A stretch of DNA of 64,000 bases from Holacanthus passer (lineage: Eukaryota; Chordata; Actinopteri; Pomacanthidae): assembly GCA_025331565.1 (NCBI GenBank), contig JAFREQ010000040.1, positions 5,953,001-6,017,000 of the forward strand. The letters run 5' to 3'. The notes beneath the pieces are model-generated. The model did not search any database and was not told the origin of the DNA. It saw only the letters and a list, made by a program, of their open reading frames with translations. This document shows positions 34,801 through 48,016 of this stretch, one piece after another; position 1 is the stretch's first letter; each line of letters starts with the position of its first letter. A program made the position numbers and the translations under genes.

Positions 34801-35226
34801 CATGGATCTAACTACTGATCTGATACTCTCTGACAGCCAGGGAGAGGGAGAGAGAGAGATATAGAGATGGAGAGAGAGATGGAGGAGGGAGGGAGAGGAG
34901 AGAGACCCGATTTAGGGCAGAGAGGAGGGATGGATGGAAGTTAGGGCCTAGAGAGAGAAAGAGCATTCAATGAGGAGAGGGAGAGATGAAGGATAAGCCA
35001 GGGCTAAAACAAGAGGAAACTGGCATTTCTCTGCACAGCTCTTCATGGTTGTATCTAATGCGCAGTTTGAGGGTTAATTTTTGTTTTCATTGCAATTGTG
35101 GTTGTTGATATCAAAGCAAAATAATATTGTTTCCTTCTGTAGGACTTAAAATAGCCCAGCTAAAGCAAGGCATTTTCCTCTGGGACTTATCATCAAGGAA
35201 ATTCTTACATTAGTGTGTGTGCATGC

Positions 35227-35231
<5 letters not shown>
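31810..35231. other. Intronic DNA dominated by strand-asymmetric simple sequence
   Basis: CA words lie near 31921-31952, TATATAT-rich sequence at 32125-32150 and GT words at 32150-32210. A purine-rich stretch at 33070-33100 and 33260-33330 gives way to G-rich 33485-33545 and then to CT-rich 33610-33705. GT/CA tracts occur at 34148-34190 and 34248-34282, and GA-rich sequence at 34838-34990. No supported exon. Confidence 0.45.

Positions 35232-35259
<28 letters not shown>
35232..35259. repeat. (GT)14 microsatellite
   Basis: An uninterrupted GT tract of 28 bases. Confidence 0.92.
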
Positions 35260-35261
<2 letters not shown>

Positions 35262-35534
35262 TATGCATGGATGTAATTGTGTGTGTGTCGCTGGCCCTGC
35301 CCCAGTGCCACAGTGCCAGTCGTTGGCAGAGCGTGGCGGTGTGTAGCGAGGACGAGTCGCCCAGCAATTAAATAAAGATCTCTAATTGGCTGCTTCATAT
35401 TAGGGTCAGCAGCTGGAAAGAGAAGAGAGGTTTGTCGCATGCACTTTCACACACCCGTGATACGCACATGTGTACACAAGGAACACGCACGTATGCTCAC
35501 ACTCATATACTCTCATACGCAAACACGCACGGCT

Positions 35535-35675
35535 CCTGAACAAAATTCAATTATTAATGGACTGATTGCTCGAGTGGAGCTTCTCTGGGAATCTGAACCT
35601 GCCACACTGAATAAAATAAAACCACTGCTTTACATTTTCATTATACCAAACCATGTTTTAAATTGCAAATGCGTC
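35535..35675. promoter_or_regulatory. Candidate conserved non-coding block
   Basis: A compact unique AT-rich stretch between CA-rich and CT-rich simple sequence. It carries TCAATTATTAATGG (homeodomain-like), GGGAATCTGAACCTGCC, AATAAAATAAAACC and TTTTAAATTGCAAATGCG (near-octamer TTGCAAAT). Unique sequence of this kind surrounded by simple repeats often proves conserved in vertebrates. Here it is inference. Confidence 0.3.
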
Positions 35676-37237
35676 TCGGAAACCCACCGTTGCCCCTCCC
35701 TCCTTCCCTCCCTCTCCTTCCCCCGTTTTCCTTGCTGTCTCACTACAGCAGCCCTCTCCTCCTCCTTGTCCCCTTCCTCACTAGCTACATGTATCTATGC
35801 TCACGCACGCATGCACACATGCACATTTTACTGCTGTGGCATGTGTGCACGGCCACCATTAAGCAGTCTTATTAAAGGGAAAGGCTGTGTGTGTTTGTGG
35901 GAGAGAGGAGTCGTGTGCATGAGGAAGTGCTTCTGGGCCGCGGCGGAGCTCCTTTGCTTATTTGCAATCAGGTCAGACAGACAGCACAGCCACATACACC
36001 ACTGTCACCTCCCTCTAGACTCTCTCTCTCTCTCCATCCCTCTCTTCTATCTCTCCTCCTCTTCTCCCCCCCCTCCCCCTGCTTCTGTGTTTTTCCCAGC
36101 TCCAGTGAAATAGCACATTTTGTCAGGAGTTGAATATCTCAATTATCTCCTCCGTAATACTGAGGACATTCCTCTTTGTTTTGCCAACTCACTCTCTCTG
36201 TCTCTCTCTCCCATGCTCCCCCTCTCTTTTCTTTCTCTGCTCCTCCATCTCTTGCATTTCCATTTCTAATTTACCTCTGTGTATTTCGTCCTCACCTTGG
36301 TTGCCCTCATTCTGTTGTAGGTTATCTTAAAGCCGGTGGGCAGTGATTTCACAGTGTCCACTTGTGTCATCATGCGACAGGGTTTTGTTGTTTTCACATC
36401 TGGTTTTTTTATGTGCGAGTGTGTCTTTTCAAACTTAACTCACAAGGTCCTAGTTTTGTTTGTTCCTCACAAACTTTGCTCATATGTGGTCGTGTTTTTG
36501 GTTTGCACTTGCAGGAAATCACTTGTTCGCGAAGTTGATGAAGTAAAAGTTTCTGTTTGTTCCTACAGCCATGCAGCAAATTCTAACCACCCATTTCCTC
36601 TTATGTTTATTCCAGTCAAACTGCTGGTGCCGCTGCTGGAAATTTAAAATGCATGTTCTCCTGTGCACCAAAAAAAATTTTTCTCATGAAACACCAACCT
36701 CGCACCAGATGTTTACAACAGTACAAGTGAAAGAAAGTGTGGAAAAAGCTGAATCACTATTATGTTAGATCAGTCTGCAATGAGAAGTAACAAGATGGAA
36801 ATGTACTTAAATGAAATTGTGGAGTGTGAAACAGTCTCGTGCTTGCTTATGTCGTGGTGATAAACCAGCACTAACAGTACAATTACTCCAGTACACCTTG
36901 TATGTACATGTGCGGCAGGAACTGATCTCAATACAGGAGTTCACAAAACTGCTCTTCTTATGTTTGTGATGTTGTCTGTATGTATGTATGTATGTGCTTG
37001 TGTGATTCAATGTATGTGCATGCGCGGAGCACCCACATTTGTCTGAGTTTGCTTGTCACGAAGCATGTATGTGTGAGTGTTTGTGCGTGTGTATGTGTGT
37101 ATGTGCGTGCCACTTTTTGATGCATACCTCCCTCTCTCCCTTTTTGTGCTTCTGTTTCTCTGTGCTGCTCCTTTTTCATTTGTGTATATTCTGGCTCTTC
37201 ATTTGCCTCTGTGTGTGTGTGTATGTGTGAAAGAGTG
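35676..37237. other. Pyrimidine-rich and GT-rich intronic DNA
   Basis: CT/CCT-rich at 35690-35780, 36015-36100 and 36190-36260. TATG repeats at about 36977-36996 and GT words at 37065-37110. Long open frames through here come from stop-poor simple sequence. Confidence 0.5.
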
Positions 37238-37300
37238 TGTGTGTGTGTGTGTGTGTGTGCGCGAGAGAGAGAGAGAGGGGGAGATAGAAAGAGACAGTGG
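37238..37300. repeat. (GT)n followed by (GA)n compound microsatellite
   Basis: GT repeats at 37238-37259 switch through GCGC to GA repeats at 37263-37284. Confidence 0.85.
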
Positions 37301-39768
37301 TTATGGAGGGGGCAGAGAGGCTCATGGGAGTTGTGCTAAGGGCCATAGTATCACTCCACTGTCTCTCAGGGCACATTGTTTATGCATGGGGCCACATATG
37401 CAGCAGGCACAGACACTCACTGCATACTCCCAGAGACACTGTGAGGCTGTTTGTGTGTGTGAGCATTCCTGTGCGCATATAAAAGTGCATACAGTGTGTG
37501 TGTGTAGGCACCTTCTTGCTTATGTTTTCAAGTGCGTGCACATAGGTCTGTTTTTATGTGCGCGTATGCATGCGAGAGAGGCTCCCGTCGCCATCGCAGC
37601 CCACAGGCGGGACAGTGATCTCATCCTCTGGTCTCCGTCTCTGACGTGTCAGCACCCTGCCGGCCATGTTGTTCACCTTCACACCGCTTCTCGCTTCTCT
37701 CTGGGAACCTGTTCGCACACCAAACGTGTACACTTTTGCATATGTATGTGGCTGTATGTGCGCGTGTTTGTTGGAGTTTGATTTTGTGTGTGTGAGTTTG
37801 CCAGTCAGACAAGTGGAAGGTCAAGTACTTATGGCTGCTATCTCCCCCTCCCTTCTGCCTTCTCCCAGAGAGAAACAAGCTTGTGCCAGATGTCCTGTTA
37901 ACAATCACCCCTCGGTCCTTCCTGACTTCTCCTCCATTTCTCTGTCTTTTCATCCCGCGTTTCCTCATTTAATTAACTTCTTCATCCAGTAAAAGGCTGT
38001 GACAAGGACCCTGCTGCCTGTATTCTGGTTTCTCACACATTAATGAACACATTACTGATCCAGTGTTCCCGCCCTCTTCTCTGCTGTAGGAAGGGGGTTT
38101 TATGATGGTCATTTTTGCCCATTAACACATCTATGCACTTACATCCATAAACATATCCTCTTAATCTCTTGTCTTTAGTGCAGTGATGCTTAGTGATGTC
38201 ATACTCATGGCCGTGGATGACTATACAGTACTCTATATAAAAGAAGTTGTATCAATTGCATAGTTTTACTGAAATGAAGTGCAGTTAAACTTTGACCCTA
38301 AGTGATGATTTTTCATTTCATCTACAGGCTATTTGGCTTAATTGATCACTAGAATCCAAAAATGAACATATAGTTGTATTTTACAACTATGTTTTTTCAC
38401 ACTCCAGAAATTATATTTTCAATTTATTTTATTTTATTTTTATTTTTTCAAACTATATTTAGTTTCCTAGTTCTAAATAATCATTGCACATCATTGTCTT
38501 TAGAAATGACTTTACACCACTTTCGCCCGACAAGTCCTAAAAAAGCAGTCTTACCTGCATAGCATACAAAATGAGAGAATGTCCAAGGGTCCATTCACTA
38601 GTAAAATACAACATTCATTATAAGTTAAACATTCTTTACCCTCATGATAGACTAGAGTCAACAAAGCATGAATAATGTGCTGTTAAAAGGTAGATTTACA
38701 TACTTCATATTTACATTTATACATCCTTTCAAAAGATATACACCCCCAGTTAGAGTACAGGAAAAGTAAATCTAAAAAAAATAGGTGAAGGCATCAAAGC
38801 CATAGATGTCAGAGATTGAGATCCAGCCACTGGCACAAGATGCCATGAGGTAATGGAGGTCACGTCTGAGCTGCTGCGCTCTTATGTCATAATCTGCCTG
38901 GCCCCTGGCCAACCCAACTCCTCCCTTTTTATCTTAATACATATAATAGAAACTATCTACGTACGCACGGCATTGATGTTTCAATGCATTATGAAATGAC
39001 ATTTCTCTTCTGTGAGCGTCTGTCAGGAGTGGCTTTGAAAGAAATGTGTCATTGCAGCCTTGACAACAAGGTGGCACTCTGCACTAAGACAAATCCCCCG
39101 AGGCCTTTCTATCCCCCAGAGGACACCTTTACCCAGCGAGAAACTGAGGGAAACAAGGAGAGGGAGAGGCACCAACAAACACAGGAAGATTGAGATAGAG
39201 AGAGATAAAGAGAGAGAGAGACCTGTGCTCTTCTGTGTCTGTACTCTGTGTTTGAATGTGATGCTACAAGGATGCTCTCTTTCCAAACGCTCCGGTTGTT
39301 ATTCGGCTTCGTGACTCGGGGGTCTGCTCCTAACCAGTGTACATGTGTTTGTTGGTGTGCATGCATGTGTGTATGAAGGGTATAATGAAATTAAGAGCAT
39401 ACAGTAACAACAAATATCCCATGCTTAAGAAACTCAGATTTATCGTGCAAATCTATCAAAGACATGACAACCAGGAACATGTTTTCTCTTTCATAAGCTT
39501 TAAAGGTGTGTTTATTGAGTGAGCCACACTTATATTAAGTGAAACATTTCACTGTCTGAAATATAATCATGTGAAGTGGAAAATGGTAAAACAATTGAGT
39601 TTGGCTGCAGACGTAGATGAAACAACTGAATTTGACATTTTATAAAGTAGAAACCTTCTAATGATTTATTAAAATAATTGTAAGACTTTTTTTTATTCCA
39701 AGCAAGATTTTGAAAGTTTCAGAATTCAGAGTTTAAACAAGTAAAAAGCTCAGAGGTGAGTTTGTGTG
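37301..39768. other. Intronic DNA, AT-rich toward the right
   Basis: GT-interspersed to about 37800, then unique AT-rich sequence at 38200-38800 (a T-rich patch at 38415-38450). A GA-rich patch lies at 39190-39225. No supported exon. Confidence 0.4.
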
Positions 39769-39982
39769 CTGTGTGTGTGTGTGTGTCCCTGATGGTGGTG
39801 TGTGTGTGTGTGTGCAGCATGTCACTTCCTATCCTCTAAAGAGAGTCCAGGTAGTGGTGTGTGATGGTGCTGTTCTCACTGGAAAGAGATCACTGGCAAG
39901 TACGCCCAGAGCCATCTGCACCAGACCTCAGACTGCAACATCTGTGATACACACACACACACACACACACATACACACACGC
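39769..39982. repeat. Three GT/CA tracts within about 200 bp
   Basis: GT tracts at about 39769-39786 and 39799-39814, and an opposite-strand CA tract at 39949-39980. GT and CA arms in opposite orientation could pair as a long imperfect hairpin in RNA. Confidence 0.85.
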
Positions 39983-40882
39983 TGGGGCCATCACCATCCC
40001 ATGAGGAGTATACACTTCTGTCACACTGCTGTGATGTAGCTGTCATATACTGAGCATATGGCACTAACCCTTCCCCCCAAACCTTAAGGTCCAACATCAG
40101 ATGTGACAAGCTATGTAGAATTAGTCTCAATTCTTCTTCGTGATAAAGGGTAGTTATTCACATTATGCTGAGGTCACTCTCATAACAACTGTCAAATTAG
40201 GGCGCATTTTGATTTGATTGCCCAGCTACGTGCGGGGAGAGTAAATGATGAGTGATTTTCAGCCTGCAGTTCAATAAAGGCTGATTTGTAATGGCTATGT
40301 TGAGTTTAGTCGATGTTTGAGGTCATTCAAAACTTGTTCTCCCACGCTCGGCGTTATTATGGTACGTCAGAGCGTGCAGCTGATAACAGATGCATTTAAC
40401 ACTCAGCCACTGACATGTCTATGCACTAAATGCAGCTACAGTATCTGGGCTGGTTGTGTAGGTGAATGATGTGAATCAAATAATATGTAATTTCCCGCAT
40501 TGGTTATACTTGGAGCTCCGCTTTTGTTACAGCGTTTATTATAGTGTTTGTTTCATTTTACAAATACAAAATAAATCCGCCCTCTGGCCATGATGAAATT
40601 CTCCTTAGAGAGAAAGTCATGTCAAGAATGTGACCCAGAAAATATACACAAGCCAAACTCTTGGGCCAACACATATCGAGGTTTCAACTTTGGTCTGACG
40701 ATGTTTATTTCATCAAACTTTGACAATGTAAGCTTTGTTGAGCAGCAAGTCAGAAACATGGTCTTATACATGATTTCCATTCCAGTTGTATGTTGAAATC
40801 TGCCACCTGCGTTACCCCACGAAGTATCAAAAACCTTCTGTCCGCAGTAAATATTGTGTATGCTAGAGTCGACTGTAATGGC

Positions 40883-40888
<6 letters not shown>
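39983..40888. other. Intronic DNA
   Basis: Unique balanced sequence with CpG words (TACGTGCGGGG near 40229, CCCACGCTCGGCGTT near 40342). No exon was supported. Confidence 0.4.

Positions 40889-40918
<30 letters not shown>
40889..40918. repeat. (GT)15 microsatellite
   Basis: An uninterrupted GT tract of 30 bases. Confidence 0.92.
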
Positions 40919-40920
<2 letters not shown>

Positions 40921-43900
40921 AGTAGACTGTCAGACAGAGACTAATCACCTCACTGTAGTGGTGATTGCATATTTGAGGGCTAATTTCTCCGTTGCTTTAA
41001 GGGCTGATTTGACTATTACCAAGACCCATTGTTAGACTTTTCCACTATTTAACTGTGATCACTGTTATTAGGACATCAGCTGCTAATGAATAAAGAGGTT
41101 TTGATTGTTCTCTCGACTCAAATGCGGCTACAACTGTAGCAGCAGGAGAAAGTATTGTTGCCTCCTCAATGCCTACTTTTATAAGCTGTAATTTGATTGT
41201 ACGACTGTTTTCCCTGTTTGCCTTTTAGATTTTCTGCCTCTTTTTAATCTCCTGGCGGACTTTATTAGCCGTTAGAATTCAATAACTCTTCCGTATCCTT
41301 ATATTACATACTCACAGGCCATCTTTCATTAATTAGGTTTTTTTTTAATTTAACCAGAAAAAGTCTAGTAGGGATGTCTGAATCGAGTTTTTGTTACTTA
41401 TCTCGGTCCGAGTCATTTAATATTGAATATCTGCCAAGTCCCAGTCTGATATTTATATGTTGCATAATACAGCTTCACATTGCACATTTAAACTTAAGAA
41501 GGGCTACATTAAAATGAATGTAGTCAGCCCAACTTAGATATGATGTGTTTGACGGCTGAGTGGGCTGACGTTAAGAAATCTGCAAGTGGTTGCTTATGGT
41601 GTTATAGTATGCTTTAGTGTTTTTATATATTTGTGGAGAGAAGAGTTTAAGTCTGTTGTTCGGCTTCGCTTCGTCCCCAGCATGAACAAAATAAGTTCAA
41701 ATGTAGTTTTCAGCCAATAACAACCACAAACCTTCAGTGCTGTTTTTTTTTTTTTTTTAGGAAAAAGTTGCAGTGTTTTAATGCAGCACAATTACAGCTG
41801 GTGCACCCAACAATAATGGTTCACAAATGGATCAAGCTTTGTGTAGATGATACCAATCAGTTAAATGTAAAATCACTAATTGGTCCTGATACCAATCCTG
41901 TACATCAACTCTGGAAATTCCTTGTCTCCAGTCCACCCACCTTCCCATCTGCATGTTTGATGGTGAGGGTCCAATCCTGACTCAGTGTTTACCACTTCAC
42001 CTCCCTTTTCCCTCCTTCTCCTCCTGCTCCTCGCCCTCCCCCCCTTTCTTTGCCCCCACCCCCAACCCCACTCCTCCAAAAGTGAAAGTGCTGATTGCTT
42101 TAAAAGACCATACAGACACGTTTGCAGCCATTATCTATGGTTAGAGAGGACCAAGTGGAGAGCCAGGCCTTTTATCCCAACGACTCCGCTCCCACCCCCC
42201 ACCACCTCCAACCCTCCCCTCCCTCCCACCCCTGCTGGTTTGTGTATGTCAAAGCTGCGTAATTTGGCCCAACGTATGGCCCAGCGAGCCACAGTTAATG
42301 AGGGGCTGTTTGAGAGTTAAATGCACATGAATAATCATCAGGGAGCTGGAGCTACAGAGGAAAAGAGAGAAAGAGAGAGAGATTTAGATATCAACACATG
42401 CAGAGTGGGTCGAGGGACTGAGTGATCAGAGACAGGCAGTGTACAGACACATGTAGTGGTAACTGTGCTCCCGTCAAAACGTTCAGTGCAACCAGTGAGC
42501 GTGTCCATGTTTCTTCATGTTTGAATATATCCTTCTGTATATATATTAACTTATTGGATGCATGTGCCTCTTTATACGTGTTTGGAGAAAGTTAGAATTC
42601 ACACCAATAATTCACTTCACCTCGTCACTTGTTCCTTTACCAGTCGACTCCTCGAGCAGAAAAATATGACATGCAAAATAGTATTAAATAATTCATATGG
42701 AACAGTTGTTGGGGGAAAAAAAAACAACAACTAATGCCAACGCTACAGAATTAGCACTTTTGTCTCTGACAAAGGGAGAAGATTTCTGTGTGGTTCCTTC
42801 GAGGCAAGAGCACATGTGTCTAAAGCCTGATGTTTAGCAGTGCTGCCCTAGGATATGAGAATCCTCAGTGATGCAATTAGCCGTATTGAATATCTGGCGT
42901 GGTGGCTTTGGCTATTAAATGGCCTGTTGTTGACAGGTTTGTGGGCTTGTCAGGTGTTTGCATGGCTCGGGGTGGGTAGATTCTTCTCTATGGGCAGTAA
43001 ACAACATGGCTCTGTAGGGACCCAGGGAGAACGTATAGTGTGTCCAGAAATTAGACTGGATGTTAAATGGGCATCTACTTTACTGCTTTTCATCTTAAAG
43101 TCGGTTTGATATGTTCAGGAAATTGCTATTTGTAACAATATACTGTATGTTGACATTTTTTTAATTTTAGTTAACTATAGCAAGTCAGATGAATCAGTAC
43201 AAAATCAAGAGCTCAGCACTGAATCCACATATTATCCCACTGCTGATTTAACACACTAATTAGACCATGGTGCAGGGGTGTTTAAACACGCAGGGATCCC
43301 TGTGTTCCAACAAAGACTCACTCTGCCCAGCACCAGCTATCAGGGAGAAGGAGTGTAATGGTAAAAGTCAAAACAGGGCCATTCATTTGCTCTTGTTGAG
43401 CTAAGTGCATTCTTGGCTCACAGTCGGGGGGCATCGCACCAGACTGCGCGGCTAAAGCCAGAGAGCCCATTTGTGGAGGCAAATGTCACCATGTCACACC
43501 GCCCTGCATCTCTGCATCTTTCTCTCTCTGGCTGGTACCCTGCCGTGCCCTTCAGCTCTAACTCTTTCTCTGCGTGTTTACATCTGTTTCTCATTCTTTC
43601 CGTCTCTCTATTTCAGCCCGTGTCTCACCCTCAAGCCCATCATCACGTCCATCTTTCTGTCTCTCAAATCAGCTACTACTTAGCACTGAAGCGTTCTCTT
43701 TCTCCACATTGTATCTGCCTCAACAGCCCTCCAAATGTTGCCCTCGCAGCTTAGCTTGTTTTGTGTCTACCTCTTTCCATTTCTCTTCCGGCGCTACCTT
43801 TCTCTTGCCAGTCATCATTCAGCCTCAGCTGAACTGTAAAAGCCGGTAGCTTTTTCATAACATTGCACTCTCTCTCACCCTCAGTCTCCTCTGTCCTCCC

Positions 43901-44691
43901 TCCCTGTCTTCCTCAGTCAGCCAGTGGACATTTTCTGCTGTGTTTATAACACAGAAACTGAAGCTTAAGTGAAGGAGAGTGATCAAGGCAAAGATGGAGA
44001 GTGATCTCCTTTATCCCTCCCATCCCTCATTCCTTCTTTCTCTCCCTTGCTCTCCCTCCCTCCCTCCCTCCCTGGTGTGTCACAGAGACTGTTTCATCTT
44101 TCCGGTGCCTGTTTGCATTGCAACCAGAGCGCGCCCCATGGTTTGCATGTTGCCACTCTATCACAAAACCAAACAGTGAGTGTGTGCTCTCGGCCCGGCA
44201 AAATGTTTTATAAGGCAGTAACCGCGTGTGTGGAGCTGCCAAGATAATGAATAGGCGACGCAGCTCATGCATGCTAATGTTATGTTGTAAGCAGTTTTGT
44301 TGACAAGTGCTAATACTTCTTTCATACTATCATCAAAAGCAGCTAATACAACAGCCATTACTCCATAGCACTCCATGCAAGACATGATGGATTGTGACCT
44401 TAATATAGGTTAGCCGAGTTTTGAAAGTTAAACAACCTGCAATAAATCACGGAATTATTACAATGCGCTTTAATTGGTTAAGGACTGTTTATTTCCTAAA
44501 GAGGTAGGAAAAATTGGGTTTCTGCACTTTTTAATTTGCAAAGTGCATTTTCATTACAAATGGCAGTTTAATATTACCCTCCTTTGTCATGCAAAATACG
44601 CAACACACTGGCAATCTATTAATTGGACAAAAATGCGGTGCCAGCGTAAATCCTCCTCCTCTCTCACTCTGTCTCTCTGTCTCTCTCTCTC

Positions 44692-44695
<4 letters not shown>
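40919..44695. other. Intronic DNA with mononucleotide runs and pyrimidine-rich patches
   Basis: T-runs at about 41339-41347 and 41743-41758. A pyrimidine-rich stretch at 41990-42080 and a C-rich one at 42185-42235. Unique GC-balanced sequence at 42095-42345 holds CGTAATTTGGCCCAACGTAT and may be a conserved element. CCTC-rich at 44040-44072. No supported exon. Confidence 0.4.

Positions 44696-44741
<46 letters not shown>
44696..44741. repeat. (CT)23 microsatellite
   Basis: An uninterrupted CT tract of about 46 bases, preceded by interrupted CT sequence from about 44653. Confidence 0.95.
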
Positions 44742-44742
<1 letters not shown>

Positions 44743-44963
44743 CCTCTCGGGTGGTAAGAGCTGGTAACATCTATCAGAACCAGAGACCAGGGAGACAAAG
44801 TTAAACACTCTCTCTCACTCCATGCCAGTCCTTATCTGCTGATGAAAATACAACAATGAAACAGTATAAATAAACACAAAATAAAAATGACAGGCCATTG
44901 TCTGCTCTATGCCAGTAGCTTATTAAGAGATAGTAAATATGAGGGACATGCTTGGTAATTATG

Positions 44964-44978
44964 CCTGCCCCCTGTTGG
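44964..44978 (-). promoter_or_regulatory. CTCF-like site, reverse orientation
   Basis: On the minus strand this reads CCAACAGGGGGCAGG. It matches the CTCF core CCASYAGRKGGCRS except for A at the fourth position. It faces the forward-oriented site at 20389, so the pair is convergent. Binding is an inference from motif alone. Confidence 0.4.
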
Positions 44979-47900
44979 TTTTGGATTTCAGCTCCTCTTT
45001 ACAGCAGCTGCACGTGATTCATACAGTAGAGGATGGAGCTGCTGCTTTTTTTTCTGCTTTCAAAAAAAATTATAAACTGTGAGCAATTAGCATACTGTAA
45101 TAGTAATGTGGTCAGGCTATACCTGACATATTACACACACACACACACACACACCACCATACCACAAACTTTTCTTTCTGCGGCTTGTTTTCCTTTTGCA
45201 ACTTGACTTTCCTGTGCTTGAATAATCTGCATTTCAGGGTGCAAATATTCTTACATGAGAAATTCATCCTGAAACATTTTAGCTTCATTAAAACAACTGA
45301 TTACTTGCATATTTGCGTCCATTTCGTAGATGTCTTTTGTTGTTTTGTTTTTTTTATTCCCTCAAATGAATGTCCAAAGAGACATTTACACCACAGCATG
45401 TAAGACATAAGTATATTTCACTACTTAATAATCCAAGTAACATAATTAAAAAGCAAAAGAAATTTCTTGATCATCTTGATGAATTTGAAAACTAACTAAC
45501 TTGCTTTTATACTACATGACCACCAACTTTTTCTAGAATTTGTTAATTTGTTACATTGAATATCACAATTTTCTTTTTAGTTTGACTATTTTATAGTTTT
45601 ACTGTTTTCTTTCCTGCTTTTTCACCATTATGTTATTTTAGAAACTTTTTTTTTTTTTTTTTTTGCCTTGCTGCCGCTGTCATTCAGTTTGCTTTGGTAG
45701 ACATGTCTGGGGTCAAGGATTTTGAGCTCACTGTATTCCCATTGTGTGCTCATTGTGAGTGATTGTTAAGGTGATGGCTAAATGTAAAATAGGTCAATTC
45801 AACATGAGCTCCGTTACAGTCTGAAATTAAATGTACTATTTAAAATGGGCTTTTTTTGGCATTTGTGTTCATGTTCTTGAGTTTGACTTGTTTGACATGC
45901 AATCATTATGATACCTTTGGTCTAACAAATCACTATAAAAAGTCATTTGTTGGTTAAAAGCTGATTGAATTCATTTTTCTCTTTATTTAAATGAAGTTCA
46001 CATACGGGTTAAAACGATGTGAATCTTGAAAACTGAGACTGGAGTGGCGTATGACTCCCTGATGGCAGCATTACGACACGTTGCCAGCTGGCTTTGACAG
46101 GGTGCCACCCAGACATGTCACCGTGCTGTCCTGTGTCTCTAACCCCAGCCAACACACACGCACACACACACGACTCACAACTCACACACACTCTATATCC
46201 CCTAGAGGCCATCACTCACCCGTCATTCTTCGATGCCTCGTAGACCAATCAGGCGCCGTCTCATGAGACGCAGTGTCACACATTTAAGGATGCATGACAA
46301 AGTGCTCCTTGATTTCCCAGTGGCCACTGTCTGCAGCCTGCTCTCGCTTCTAAACACGCATGGACGACACACACACACACACACATGTGCTTGCACCACG
46401 CTTTCATATGTGATAGAGGATGCATGTCAAAGGCTATTACGTCAGCAGTAGGTGAGATGCTGAGAGTTTGGCTGAGCCGGCAGTGTCTTAGGTCCATTTA
46501 CAGCTGTTAAAGAGAGTCAGAGTAAAACTTTATGAGAGAATGTTTACGTGCCAAATTAAAAGACTTTGCACTAACTAAAGTTGCACTAACTTTCAAGTCA
46601 AAACTTTTCAGCCAAACACAAAGCACTTTTCTCTCGCTATACATCCTAGTTACAGGGTAATGCAGAAAACAAGGCCAGCCGCCGGGCACTAAAAGCATGC
46701 GGGTTCGACTCATATAAGATGTGAGGCCATAGCCGCCCAGTCACCAAGCTATTTTAGACTGCTCTTGGTTTGGCTTTGGACCCCAATTCATTCTGCAGCA
46801 GGGAAACATCCACGGCCCACCAGCACGCCCCCACCGACGGAGAGGAGCTTTTCTTTGATGTTGACATTTTCAAACAAGGAAAAAGCTCTGTGGTTGACCT
46901 GTGTTCTCGCTCGCTCTCTCTCCCCCTGTGTTTTTCTCTCTTCCTCTTACTTTTCCTCCCTCATGTGTGCATATTGCATTGAGCCAGGCTAAATGATGGG
47001 GCCTGTGAGGGGCTTTCACTATTAGAATAGAGAAAGAGAGAAAGGAATTAGTAATAGCAGTAGTCTGTTCAAGTTGTTCGGGTCTCGAAGTTGCCTCTAC
47101 ATGACCCACAAAAACAGTGATTTTGTTCAGGGAAAAGGCATTTTGGACCCATTACTCAAGCCATTGTGGTTGTGCACTCATATGAAACAAGGCGGAGAGG
47201 GTTGGGGTAAAGGCGAGGAAAGGTATAGCACCAAAGCTCAATTGCAAACGTAGCTTTTATGCTGGATGAAAGCAGAACTTCAATTGGCGAGAGCTTTCAG
47301 GGTCCTGTGTATGGGTTGCATTGAAGAAAGGCATACAGTAATGTTACAAAGCCATTTGTGCCACACTTTGCACAATTACAGCCTTTTCTCTAAAAATGCG
47401 TTGTTTATAATAGGTGACTGAGACAACAATTGCGCCGGAGTAGCTTTGAAGCTGGGAGCTCTGCAGAGAGTCGACACAATGCACCAAACATGTGACAATG
47501 AAGAAGAGCATAATCTTCATAAACCAACAGCGAATCACCATTTAACCGGCATTGTGTGTAGTGTGTATAATCACAAATAATACTGTATATGTGCGAGTGT
47601 TTTTAAATCTTTGTGTTTGTGCAGACGTGTTTGTGTTTGTGGCGATCTCAGGGTTTGCCTTTTTCAAAATAAGCGCAAAGTGCATGAGGCACACTTCCAT
47701 CCTCCCACCGAACTCCTCCATCAATCCCAGCCGTTTAGCGTTTTTCACTGTGACAGGGGCAACAACGGCCTGATGTTCTGACACCAGCTGCTGCTGCGAA
47801 TCTTTTAGCCAGCTATATCAAACAGTAATTGTTTGTGACACAATGCCCGCACTTATCCAAAAACCAACACTGTCGTAGGCTTATGTGAGATAAGTCAGTC

Positions 47901-48016
47901 ATAAATCAATTTACCAAACCGTATATTCTGAGCCGGCTTTCAAACCGGGTCTGTTTTGGTAATGGAGTAATCCTTTTTAATAGAAAATACACACACCCAC
48001 ACTGTTCTTTTTACAG
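44979..48016. other. AT-rich intronic DNA
   Basis: A CA tract at about 45133-45153, a 19-base T-run at 45646-45664, and CA words at 46150-46190 and 46370-46385. The T-rich sequence just before 48016 ends TTTTTACAG, the acceptor for the next candidate. No other exon is supported. Confidence 0.4.

Noticed and set aside
35439..36113. Plus-strand open frame of 224 codons
   Set aside because: It runs through CA-, CT- and GT-rich simple sequence that is poor in stops. The product is low-complexity Cys/His/Ser/Leu/Pro with no motif or splice support.
36496..36647. Terminal-exon-like segment after TTGCAG, in the right phase, ending in TAA
   Set aside because: The acceptor tract is poor and the peptide has no features. 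The frame is also open far upstream, so the splice site adds nothing.
37077..37781. Plus-strand open frame of 234 codons
   Set aside because: It spans GT and GA microsatellites, giving Cys-Val and Arg-Glu runs. Length is explained by repeat composition.
44653..44760. Possible Arg-Glu-rich or Ser-Leu-rich protein on either strand
   Set aside because: Both are translations of the (CT)23 microsatellite.
46660..46720. Box-B-like GGTTCGACTC suggesting a tRNA gene
   Set aside because: No box A upstream and no cloverleaf stems around it.
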